This document shows positions 41,520-52,254 of a DNA stretch of 64,000 nucleotides, in pieces. The notes below the pieces were generated by a model. That model had not been told where the DNA came from, did not search any database, and saw only the letters and a program-made list of their open reading frames with translations. The stretch is from Syngnathus acus (Eukaryota; Chordata; Actinopteri; Syngnathiformes; Syngnathidae): positions 561,001 through 625,000 of the forward strand of contig NC_051104.1 in the NCBI RefSeq assembly GCF_901709675.1, in the 5' to 3' direction. Each line of letters opens with the position of its first letter. Within the stretch, counting starts at the first letter, position 1. The position numbers and the translations under genes are program-made.

Positions 41520-44500
41520 TCATTTGAGGAAAGTATCGAGCTTCCTTTTGATATTGTCAAAGGAGTCCGTCCCCATGTAGTCCGCCTGGCCTTGCTCCCA
41601 TTTCTGCTTGCGTTCCTCAGAAGACGGCTGCTGCTCCTCCTGCTGTTGCAGCTGCGGCGGCGACAGGTGGACCGCTGCAGCCGCGGCCGCCAGGTTCTCC
41701 TTCATGGCCTGAGGAAACCAGTGAAAACAGCATATGAGTCCCAAATAAGGTACTTCGTAAAAATTTTTTAAAAAAAGCATCAGAAGAAAGGAATGCCGCA
41801 GAAGCTCTGATGTGAGGTGGGAGCAAAGCCAACAAGCTTTGATTTGCTTGAGTTGAGCTTCTTCCATACCTGTACGCTGCCAAAAGTAACCATGTAGGGG
41901 AACTTTACGGGAAAATCAGGAACATCATCCACCACCAGAAATACATAACAACAATCATATTTACATAATCTGTCATGACTGAAACAAAGTGCATCACATT
42001 GAAAAAAAATACGGACGGTATAGTTACCTCACCGATGCATTCCGAGTGGAAGGCCCGCTCTCCGTATTGCTCTTGGAGCATCGGCACCACACTGGCCGAG
42101 TACAAGGCCCACCAGTCCAGGAGGAAGGAGGGGTGCGCTCCGCCGGATATCCCTTTGCTTTTGGTGTCCAGGCTGTGATTCCAAGGTTTCGTCTTCCCCA
42201 AAAAGTGGACCACCTTGGCCTTGGCGCCGTAGCTGAAAGAAGACGGAGCGGAGACAACGAAGGTTTTCATTTGGAAAAACACGCTCATCCGTCCTGCATT
42301 GCCAGGAAAAACAAAAAACAACGTGGGGGGTGCACAGCCACAAGAGTGGACGCACAATGACCTGGCTGAGTGGTAAACATAAAAGGTCTTTAAATAAACA
42401 GCTCTATTTGGGGATTTGCAATCAGCTGTTGGGGTAGAAACCCTATCCGGAGTTGCAGCCCTCCCAATACTCAAGTCGCTCTCAACTCCGTGTCAGCGTG
42501 TGATTACCAGGCCGTGATTTGCGTACGCCTCGTCACGGCGTACGCAGACACTTGGCTGTCGTATGATTTTACTCTCCAACTTTATAAAAAGAACTCAGTG
42601 CCCCGCGCCTCTTTTGTGCGCCACTGACGGCTACATTTATCACCCCACCCATTGCCCGTTCCAAATATTCAAGGCACCCGCTCCAGTATGTCAGCAAAGT
42701 GAGACACATACTGCTTGAAAGCCGGTAGGTACGTATAAATGGCGATGCTGCTGAGGTTGTAAATGAAGGGAAGGTGTTTTGAAATGTCAGCCGTAGCCCA
42801 GTCGCTGAAGAAGCCGTTTAGTACTCCTTGGTCTCCCCCTGAAACAGAAGGGAGGCATCAGGATAGTATTAGCTCCAAGTCGAACAATCGTGCACCAAAA
42901 ACAACTGCTGCTTATTTTTCCCAGTAGCGTGAAAGCCAGACTTCTTAATTCCTCTACCTGCTCTGTTAAAATTGTTGACGTCTATAGCCGTCAATGGGAG
43001 TGAATGAGTTGCCTTATGAGTCGGTATGATTTTTACGCAATCATCTGGACATGAAAGCTGACTTTTTAATACACAGTGTACATTACATGTATGCTGCTAC
43101 ATTTCACAGTTGGCGGCCAGAGCTTTATAGTATGTGTCACACGAGCGTTACAGTTGACACCTAAGCCTCTTCCTCACCATGGCAAATATCAAAGATCAGT
43201 GTGTTGCTAGAAATAGGAAAGCTTGCCTACTTTCTGCTCACTACATTTTTATTCAATGGGAGGTTTGACAATGACTGATCGGGACAACTCAGGATGGATC
43301 CCAACACTATCAAAGTGGAAAGCTTGTGAATTTTGCAGTTTTGGAGTTCTTGGAAGTTACATTTGCGTCTAAGTGTGTGATTAAACTCCAAAGTTGTTCT
43401 TTGTCAGTTTCCACCCGCTCCTGAGGGCATCATTGCTTAGCAGGTAGCGTGCATTTTTTTTTTTTTCTATTGCATTTCCAAAATGACAAACAATCAGCCT
43501 AAAGTGAAAACATCCGAGCGGGTGCGCCCTGGGTTTTTTATTACTTTTTACCGTTCTTCACGGTTTAATTGCATCTATGATGTTTCATGAGTCATTTTCC
43601 TTCATAAATTTAAAAAAAACACTCAAAGCATCTGTTAAATGCCAACTGGGGTGCAGTGCGCACTTTTAAAGATTATACTGGCTGTAATGTCTTCCTTTTT
43701 TAATTGCCCTTTACTCCATTATAGAAGCCATATCCAACTTCCCGTCGTGAAATATTCTGCAATTAATGCTTGTAAGTCATCAAACGAGGAAGGTAGTTAG
43801 CGCCGGCGTCTTAATTGACTTCCGTTGCTTTAGAAAAGTTTCAAGCGCATCGTTTCATCCCTCATTTGCTTTATTGCGATGATACCTAGTGCACTTTTTT
43901 TTTTTTTTCCCCTGACAAAATAATATTATCCCTCAAGGGATGGGAATAATTCAAGTAACGCACCGGTGCCGATTTACTGATATTTGCAGTCAACTCAATG
44001 AACTACTCTCTTCATTAACGTTTCTTTTGAAGTTTGATGTCCCTGAGTGGGGGGGGGGTGACTCCAAATAACACGGGGTATCCTGCAAATGAGAACATTC
44101 AGCCATATCTCGATACTATTAATAAAAAAAAAAAAATGCTAGTCATATTCATGACAAATCTGCCGTGTTTATATATTTTTTTGCAGTCTATCACATTTTA
44201 AAATTCTGTTATGTTTTCTGTGTTGAATGACTCGGGGATTTCTGGTATGTAGTTGTTGATATCCTGCCAATTTATTGTTGTGTATCAATGTTTGTTTGGA
44301 GCCAGGCACGCAGGGAGAGGACACACCGGATCACATCGCTATCTCTGTTGTCTTTTAAAAATATCATTCATAATCTGTAGAGTGATGGAAAGCTTAAGTG
44401 CCACTCTGGCTAAAAGGTCAAAGCAGCTTCCAGTCATGTGTCAGCCTACATAAAAAATAAACACCAATGCTGACTTCTTGGTACACTGACAGCGTAAACA

Positions 44501-46285
44501 AGGTATGCAGCTTCCAGGATCCCGACGGTAAATTTGACACAAGCCCCCCACCCCCCGCGACTTGTGCAAGTTTGCTTACCGTCAAAGCTGCCGTATTCTG
44601 TGGAGTAATGAAGGAGTTTGTCATAAGTCTCCACAGACGGACAAAAAACAAACACGCCCGAGTTGAAGCAGTCAGGCCAGCCGGGATCGGGGGCAGCTGA
44701 CAGTTCTTCTCTGTCAAAGAGCTCGTCTATATTCGAAAGCACCTGAGATGGAAAACATGCTCAGGCACTTTTTTTCAAATTGATTTGACATCAATTTGTC
44801 TCACCAGAGTGTCTGCATCCATGAAGACACACTTGGAGTAATGTGTGAGCGTCCAGCAGTGGAGTTTAGTGAAAGTGATGCCTAATTCGGGCCTCTTCAA
44901 CAGCGCCAGGTTAGCCACGTCGCCGCTATCGAGCACGTCCACCAGCCGAACCTCGTCGAAGATCCTCCTCAGCACGGACCTGACAGTTTTTCAAGCGTCA
45001 GACAACAACAACACAGGATTGATGGATGGGATGGGAATGGAGATTCCTTACTGGCATTCTTCAGACACCTGGGGTCCGATGAGGGCTGCCAACCTTTTGG
45101 AGGTTTTGTGGTGCCGCAGGGACTGACCCAGAACCATGGCTCCCTTCGCATAGCTGTCATTGGTAGCCAACGTCACAAAAGCTTGGTCTGTGGGCGTTGT
45201 AAATTCTTAAGCAACATTTCAAATGGCTCCCTTGTGTTTTAATAACCTTTGAAATATGAAAAGAGTGACAGCTATGGAGTTGTTGTGGTTGTTGTTGCTA
45301 CTTTCGGATTGTCCTGTCACGGGTCGCCCCAGCGAGGCACGCACATGATTTGTCTGGCACAGGTCGTAATGCCAGATGCCCTTCCTGACGCAACCCACCC
45401 ATTTTATATCCGGGCTTTGGACCAGCTGTCAAATAATAGCAGATAATACTAAACAATACATCAAACTGCCAACCACCCTCTCCGACAGGGACATTTGGCA
45501 TCCATTTTGTTTGACGTGAAGTGAGTGATGTCTTGTATAGCAAACAAAGTGACAAAAACACAGTCGTAATTCTTAAAGAAACGGCCTTACATGTTGCTAT
45601 AATTATTTGTCGAATTGGATTTAAAGAACGTTAGGCGAACCTGAACAATACTAATCGACACAACCCGACTTTACATATTTTGTCATCCATGTTCAGTTGT
45701 CATGGCGACCAGATGTTATGTTATCAAATTATGTAACCATACAGGCTAGCACAAAAAATATCGCATTCAATTTTTGGCAGTTTATATGCACAAAGACAGT
45801 GCTAGACAATAATAATCGTAATTATTGTATTGCATCTGACAGGGTTATGATGTCATAGCAACACAACTCAACTGACAATATTCAATAGAGTATTTGTCAC
45901 TTTTGACAGTACTTTTTTTTAAAAGTTAAAATGCAAAATTAAAGTAACAAATACTGCACATTGTTCAATTGTTTGATGTCACTGCGTCTTGTGACGACAG
46001 CATGAGTGATGACGTCAGGTGATCGACACACTACTGACATTTAACCTAAAAAAGATCACTTAAAACCTGTACACACATGAGTTCGAGTTTAAAGTAACGA
46101 CACACACCCCAAGTAGAAATCGCGCTTTGTCACTCCGGTGACATTTTACCTAGGCGCGTCGTTTTATATTTCAGTACAAACTTTTCCACGCTCGTCGCAC
46201 GCACTTTAAGTGTCAGGTCTCGCCCCCTGGACAGTATCGCGTTATTTGGAGAAAAAGTCGCGTTCCGTTGTCCCATACCTGCCAT
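41520..46285 (-). CDS. gyg1: Glycogenin-1, glycogen primer glucosyltransferase
   Basis: Seven coding exons on the minus strand: 46285-46279, 45187-45052, 44979-44805, 44752-44580, 42838-42712, 42232-42028 and 41708-41520. The product starts [19 protein letters not shown]. The first coding exon holds only seven bases (ATGGCAG). Glycogenin self-glucosylates from UDP-glucose to start glycogen particles in the cytosol. Visible landmarks: the metal-binding DxD in [22 protein letters not shown], the autoglucosylated tyrosine region [12 protein letters not shown] with both tyrosines kept, and [14 protein letters not shown]. The C-terminal glycogen-synthase-binding segment is [19 protein letters not shown]. 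The linker before it is short and Ala/Gln-rich. All junctions keep phase. The long intron 42839-44579 and intron 1 contain no recognised gene. Confidence 0.95.
45297..45425. repeat. gyg1: Dispersed repeat fragment in gyg1 intron 1
   Basis: The stretch with GTCACGGGTCGCCCCAGCGA and ATGCCCTTCCTGACGCAACC resembles a common teleost interspersed repeat. Element class and borders are not visible. Confidence 0.4.
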
Positions 46286-47515
46286 GACCGAAGGAAGAAA
46301 GTCCAAGCTACGTCTTCGTAGCTTCTTGGACGCGACCACCGCACGCACGCACGCACGTACACTCAGGGCAGCTTTGGCGTGCAAACGAAAAGGAGCGACT
46401 AAATTTTACTGTGGTGCATTTATAGCAGTGGGACAGTGGTCAGCGTCATGTGACTGGGAATGGGGGTGTCCCGTATGTCCTGTCTCCTGTCCACGCACGC
46501 ACACATGCTACCAAACCGTGATTTGAAACCGTAACTAACACCGGCTAGTAACCCCAATTTGAAAGCTAATTAACTTTACAATCCTTAATCACTTGCCTTT
46601 CCCCCCGATCTGAGAGCAGAGTGGTTGGAGCCGCTCCAGCAAAACAAACACTACCCCAAATTACATATTTTTTTAGCACAAGTTATATAAATAGAGTAGT
46701 TAAGTGACCAGAAGTAGCGTGGTAATACAGCTCCGCAAATGATGCAGAGTGACAGCTAAATGATAAATGGTAAATACGACCAGTCCTTCAGAAACCCTTG
46801 ATCCGATTCCACTATAACTTAGAAGGGTTCATCTTAGATCCTTTTTTTCTCTTATTTTATAAATACTAAACTGCTTCACATTGGAATGTGTGTAAAGCAG
46901 AGTGTTGCGGTGCTCTGAAAATATTTGAAGAATGTTGCAGTGTTGGAGGACATATCAAGGAACCGTCCATAAAGCGTATGATGGCTAAATATGATGCTTT
47001 GGCATCACCTTGTGGACAAAGGGAAGTACGGCAAATGCACTTGGTGTTTCCCAACTTTTATCGCGTCAACAGGCTTGGTGTATTTTACGTTAGAAAAAAC
47101 GGATGTACATGTCTTCTGTAAACGCATGTGGAGTTAGTATTTGTTTTTCGTTTTGTTTAGGTACTACTTGTTAATTAATATTTTTATTTTTTCTATAAAT
47201 GTTTTTGTTGTGCAGTTTCAAAAAATGTAATGTATGATCCACAGCAATCAGTTTTATTTGCGCAATTTTCTTTCTCTTAAACTCCACGGAGGCCTAGGCT
47301 GACTCTAAATAAATGTAGTGTATTGTAACCCTGCCCCCCAAACTATATAATTTTAAATTGAATGCAGTGAAGCCTGTATAGTGGGCCCATTGTTTTTACT
47401 AGCTATACATGAGTGTTTTATTCTACATTTGTTCCCCCCTCCCATCAGACGAAGCAGCAGACACTCTATTATCATACACACATAAAGCTTTGATTCAGCA
47501 CGTGGGGATGGATCA
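46286..47515. other. Intergenic region between cpb1 and gyg1
   Basis: The gyg1 promoter should lie at the left edge (CpG-containing DNA around 46190-46520, with a (GCAC)n tract). The remainder is AT-rich with no exon, repeat family or RNA gene recognised. Confidence 0.5.
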
Positions 47516-47519
47516 TTGA

Positions 47520-47525
47520 TTTTAT
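47520..47525 (-). terminator. cpb1: Poly(A) signal of cpb1
   Basis: AATAAA on the minus strand lies about 180 bases beyond the cpb1 stop codon, consistent with a short 3' UTR. Confidence 0.6.
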
Positions 47526-47703
47526 TGTTCACACTCATCTTGACATTCTCTCAAGCACAGCAAGGAAACATGGCGGGTGGTGACCGTTCCCATGGATACG
47601 GGGCTGGAGATGGCGGAGAGGTTGCCAGGGGCCGGGGGGGAGGCTGGAGAACTTGTTGGCGGGGGTCCTTTGCTTCTCTGGTCCCACTCAGTTTTTTTTT
47701 TTT

Positions 47704-50363
47704 TTAATAGAGGTTCTTCTGCACATAAGCAACGATGTGCTTGACGGCCAGCATGGTCTCCTCGCACGTGGGCTTAATCTGAGACTCGGGCAGCAGGAAA
47801 CCGTAACGACCGGTGTCGCGCAACTCAAAGGTGAAGGAGTATTTCACACCCAGGTCGTAGGCCCAGTCGTCGGAGCCTCCGGCGGCGGGGTCTGAGGGCA
47901 CGTAAACAGAGAGAGACAAGCTTTGTATACAGAGAAGCTAAGGTTAGCCTAGCATGGTTTTGGTCACGAGACAACTAGACTGTCAAGCCTTTCACGGTGG
48001 GTCAGTTTTACTCACAGATGGTCGCTGCTCCAGGTCCACTGGTGTAGCGGGTTCCATACAGACCACGAAGAGCGGCAGAAGCTCCCTGAGCGATCTTCAG
48101 CTGCAATGAATACGGAGGAGAAAAAAAAGACACGAGTCGGCATGTTTTCTTCTTACACTACCAGTCATTATAGATCAGGAGAAGTTTGCATGGGGGGATC
48201 CTCGACTTGGAACAGACTTTGGTGATCAGAAAAAACACACACACTTGGATTTATGAGTGGAAATACTTGCAAGTTAGGATTTAAAGATGGACGAGAAGCC
48301 ATGAACTCAATCCAGATGATAACGGCAAAAAACACGCGCGTACGCACGTGTAACGTATTATTACGGAAATTGCGCCGGCGCCCGGCAGGAAATGAAATCA
48401 AGGCACGCTCAGGAAATGAAATTCCTCATCTGCGAGACTTCTTTTGTTCATCTCCTTTCAAGTGTCAAAAAGATGCCAAGCATTAGTGACTGGAGGTGCG
48501 AGTGTGAACTAACTGGATCCTCCCAATTGAGAGCCAGAAGTTTGGTACTGACCAGCTCGCTGTGGTGCGCAGCCAGCTCATACGTGTACGAGTAAGGGAA
48601 GAGCAGCAGCTGCGAGTATGAGTGGATGGTGATGTAGGCCTTGATGATCGACTTGTTCGCGCGGATAAAGTCGGCCACATTCTTGACCTCAATCTCTGAC
48701 TCGGGTTTGTAGCCGCAGAAGGTGTCGCTGCAGGGCTTGCTGGAGGCTCCGATGGCTGAAATGAAGACCCCGATTGTCGTCTCCATTGTGTCTCCATCAT
48801 CTTCATCCTACTCACTGCACCAGCCGGCGTTCCAGTTTCTGTTGGGATCGGCTCCGATGCAGCTGGATCCAGATCTCCTGGAGCGGGTTTTCCTCCACAT
48901 TCTGTTCTGAAAAGCATACAGCGCAAACACAGTCAGTCATCTTTTTTTTGGGGGGGTGGGGGGGGGCACTTACGCTCTTGTGGGTGTAGGCATAGCCGTC
49001 AATGTTGAAGACTGGAAGGACGTAGACGTCCATCTGGTTGAGCAGGTTGGTCATCTGAGAATCTTTGCCGTAGGTGGACAGAGCCTGAAGACACAAAAGC
49101 GGTTAGGAAAACATCCCTCATTTTGAAACTGGGGGGGTTCTTTGGCTCGGACCTCCTTGACAAACCACTGGCAGAAAGCAGGCGAGATCCACTCCCTGGC
49201 ATGGATGCCGCAGTCCATGAAGATGGCGGGCTTGGCGAAGCTGGACTTTTTGCCGAGCTGCCGTGGCAGACAAATGGTCAGATGCAATCGTGTTCCATGG
49301 CGAGATCTGTTGCTCAAAAGGCCTGACCTTGAGGAGAGTCATGGGGCGTCCCTCAAAGGTGTTACCAATCACCTGCTTGCTGATCAGACTCGGGTTGGAA
49401 GAGGAAATGGATGCAATCCATGCCTGGACCTAACAGAACAAAAAATTGCAGATTGAGGAAAAAAGTGGAAGCTACTTCTTCTTACCTTGTCCCAGCTGTT
49501 GTAATTGATGTAGCTGTGGCTTCGGGGTGAAGCCTTATTGTCGGCCTGGTCCTCTACGGCAGACTGCAGGTCGTCGATGAGCACCCTTTAAGAAAAGGCA
49601 TTTAGCCAAAAAATGCTGCTAGGTTGACGGGAGAATTTCTCAGACGACTAAATCCGAATCTTACTCATGCTCCATGTCACTTTGCAGCAACATGATGAGC
49701 ACCATGTCCTGGTACAAAGCGGGCACACGGATGTCCACGTCCGTGTCGATGGTCACCAGCTCGACGCTCTCGGGTCTCCAGAAGTCCACCTAGTAAAAAA
49801 GACAATCGTGCTTGAGCTACAGCGACGGCACGTGAAGGTACGTTAGAGTTGAAAGTCTACCTCGATGGTCTGTGCCAGGTCCTTGATGAGGGTCACATGT
49901 TGGTCCAAAACTGGTTTCAGACGCAGCACTTGTTGGCTGGGGGGGAAATTGTATTCATGAATTTATTCCGGAGAAAACTCTTCAACCTCAGTCAAACTTG
50001 GCAAAATACAAGAAAAGGCTCTCGGTATGATACACCGATGATAAAGTGCGTCACAGCGGGGTGTAACGAAGACCTCCCGAAGATGACAACTTTCTTGTTT
50101 GCCGCCGCATGGAAAATTGTAATACTCCAAGTTGATGGGAGGCTAATTGAACTGGATCAGAAGCCAGCGCCAGCCGTGATGGATCGCAGCCACTTGTCAC
50201 AGTATGCAGCATTAGCAAAAAGTATGATTTGCTCAGCGTGTTTGGCATGGAAAAGAAAAATGGAATTGTCTTTTCGGCAGAAGATTGGGAAACGTTACCC
50301 GTCGAAGCGAGCGACGTCCGCCAGGGCCACGGCGACCAGTCCAAAAAGCAGGAGGATTCTCAT
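47704..50363 (-). CDS. cpb1: Procarboxypeptidase B (pancreatic type)
   Basis: Eleven exons on the minus strand: 50363-50299, 49936-49861, 49789-49665, 49585-49486, 49429-49328, 49257-49153, 49084-48974, 48906-48816, 48755-48553, 48100-48016 and 47891-47704. All junctions keep phase. The product has a signal peptide ([15 protein letters not shown]), an activation peptide, then an M14 zinc carboxypeptidase. Zinc ligands are H and E in HAREW and H in ITIHSYSQ. Substrate arginines occur in NRMWRKTR and DPNRNWN, the catalytic tyrosine in ATIYPAAGG and the catalytic glutamate in FELRDTGR. Aspartate in GGSDDWAYD at the S1' pocket predicts cleavage of C-terminal Lys/Arg (B type) rather than hydrophobic residues (A type). 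As a secreted zymogen it is expected to be activated by trypsin in the gut lumen. It lies between gyg1 and agtr1 as in the human block, where CPA3 is also present; no CPA3-like gene is seen here. Confidence 0.95.
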
Positions 50364-50397
50364 GTTGGCAAGTCGGGCTGACGTGGCCGCTGCAAGG

Positions 50398-50407
50398 CTC
50401 TTATAAG
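50398..50407 (-). promoter_or_regulatory. cpb1: TATA-like box of cpb1
   Basis: CTTATAAGAG on the minus strand lies about 35-45 bases before the ATG, so the 5' UTR would be very short, as is usual for pancreatic zymogen genes. Confidence 0.55.
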
Positions 50408-51159
50408 CGTGGGCACGACCCCCCCCCCCCCCCCTGTCATTTGTAATCAGTTCCGACATGCATAAGTCAATCATTAATACAACCGAGGTGTTGAAACTTG
50501 CAAGGTGACATTTTTAGGAATGATGACACATTTCATAATCAAGCAAAGAAGAAAGAAAGATAGATTAGTATCAATTTTAATGTTATATTTTTATTTATAT
50601 TCTCACATATTCACAACTGTACACATAGACGGTAAAAAACAATATATCGACATATTTAAATACCACAGACCCTTTCTACTTTTTTTTTTTTTTTTTTTTT
50701 TACATTGTTACCACCAAGTATATTTTGGACATCGCCACGAGGAGCACATTGGACAGTACAACCACCAAAAAGCATCCTCAATATTTTTGTCGTACAGTAC
50801 ATTGACGCCACATTTGTCGCTTCACAAATTTTTTTTTTTTTTGCACTTCCGACTGCACACACGAAACATTTGATGACCTCTAAGCATGACGACACCGTGT
50901 CCTCATGGCCCCCACTTCACATGCTGCATGCAAATGAAAAGACCCATGCAAGAAATTGGACACAAAGTCCACCATTTTGTTTTTAGGTAACTATTTTGGG
51001 CTTTCTAACTTAGATCACAAGGGAGGGAAAATGCTTTTTTCCTTGTAACTGATGGACCAGCATGCTACAGGACATCAAAACAGACCGGCATGCTTCAGCA
51101 TTTCCAACCGTGGAATGTCTTCTTCTTCGGCCTCTGTAGTCCCCTTTCCCCCGCCCCTG
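50408..51159. other. Region between cpb1 and agtr1, probable agtr1 3' UTR
   Basis: AT-rich non-coding DNA with homopolymer runs (T at about 50680-50700, T at 50829-50841). Most is likely the agtr1 3' UTR. No other gene or element recognised. Confidence 0.5.
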
Positions 51160-52254
51160 TTACTTCCCATCGGACGAAGCCTTGCTTTTCAGGGCAGTCA
51201 GGCTCAGAGCCTCGGAGGCCCGAAAGGACAAGGCGCTCATCTTGGAGCTGATGCTGGGGTGTCCCCCAGTGGGTCTGGACGGCGAGCAGCGCAGCAGCCG
51301 CTTGCAGTTCTTGCGGAAGTTGCGTCCCACAAACCCGTAGACGATCGGGTTGACGCAGCTGTTGAGATAAGCCAGGCAGATGGTGAAGGGCATGGCCGTG
51401 TCGATGATTTCAACCAAGGTGCAGTTCTCCATCTTCATGAGTTGGGTGAGAACCTGCAGCAAGTGGAAGACCTGGTGCGGCATCCAACACAGGAAGAACG
51501 CCAGGACGGCGGCGGCCAGCATCCGCAGAACCTCGTCGTCGCGAGACCTCGAGCTCTTCTGGATGTGCCTGGCGCCAACCAGCGCCCGCCCGATCAGGCA
51601 GTAACAGGTGATGATGATGACGAAGGGCACCAGGAAGCCCATCAGGCTCTTCATGAGGCTGATGGCCAGGAGGAGACCCTTGAGCCTCTCACGGTTCTCC
51701 GAGGTTGGGTGCAGGACACCGCACAAGGTGTTGTTGGTGTTGGCCACGTTGAGCACGTCCCGCGTCAAGGCCGTGGGCACGCTGAGGACCAAGGCCACCA
51801 GCCACACCACCACGAAGGTGATGCGGGCGTAGGCCACCGTGCGGAAGCGTCGTGAGCGCACCGGGTGCACGATGGCCAGGTAGCGGTCGATGCTGAGCGC
51901 CGTGAGGAAGAAGGTGCTGGTGTACAAGTTCAACATGGCCAGCCCGGCGCTGGTCTTGCACAGAAACCCACCGAACGGCCAGTGGTAGCCCGTGGCGGTG
52001 AATGTGGCCCACATGGGCAACGTGATGAGGAAAGTCAGGTCGGACACGGCCAGGTTGAGCACGAAGATGTTGGCGACCGTCTTGAGCCTCATGTAGCAGT
52101 AGATGACGGCCACCACCATGCAGTTGCCCACCATGCCGATGACGAAATTGCAACTGTACACGATGGGCACCAAGGTGAAGATGATATCGTGGTTTCCGGA
52201 CATGCCGCATGTCAGGTTGATCTCCTTGGTCGTCCTTGCTGTCACGTTCTCCAT
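51160..52254 (-). CDS. agtr1: Angiotensin II type 1 receptor
   Basis: One uninterrupted coding exon of 364 codons, as in other vertebrate AT1 genes, encodes a seven-helix class A GPCR. It senses angiotensin II at the plasma membrane and couples mainly to Gq. Visible features: N-glycosylation sites near the N terminus (NVT, NLT), GN in helix 1 (MVGNCMVV), LAVSDL in helix 2, helix 3 LNLYTSTFFLTALSIDRYLA with DRY, helix 5 SLMKSLMGFLVPF retaining the ligand-contacting lysine, helix 6 CWMPHQ, helix 7 DTAMPFTICLAYLNSCVNP with NPIVYGF, and a Ser/Thr-rich tail containing SISSKMSALSFRASE. NPIVY replaces the NPLFY usual in mammals. The tail and helix 7 favour AT1 over AT2. A splice acceptor just upstream (CTAACAG or TGTCAG) suggests untranslated 5' exons further right. 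Which fish paralogue it is cannot be said. Confidence 0.95.
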   Translation of the reverse strand: MENVTARTTKEINLTCGMSGNHDIIFTLVPIVYSCNFVIGMVGNCMVVAVIYCYMRLKTVANIFVLNLAVSDLTFLITLPMWATFTATGYHWPFGGFLCKTSAGLAMLNLYTSTFFLTALSIDRYLAIVHPVRSRRFRTVAYARITFVVVWLVALVLSVPTALTRDVLNVANTNNTLCGVLHPTSENRERLKGLLLAISLMKSLMGFLVPFVIIITCYCLIGRALVGARHIQKSSRSRDDEVLRMLAAAVLAFFLCWMPHQVFHLLQVLTQLMKMENCTLVEIIDTAMPFTICLAYLNSCVNPIVYGFVGRNFRKNCKRLLRCSPSRPTGGHPSISSKMSALSFRASEALSLTALKSKASSDGK

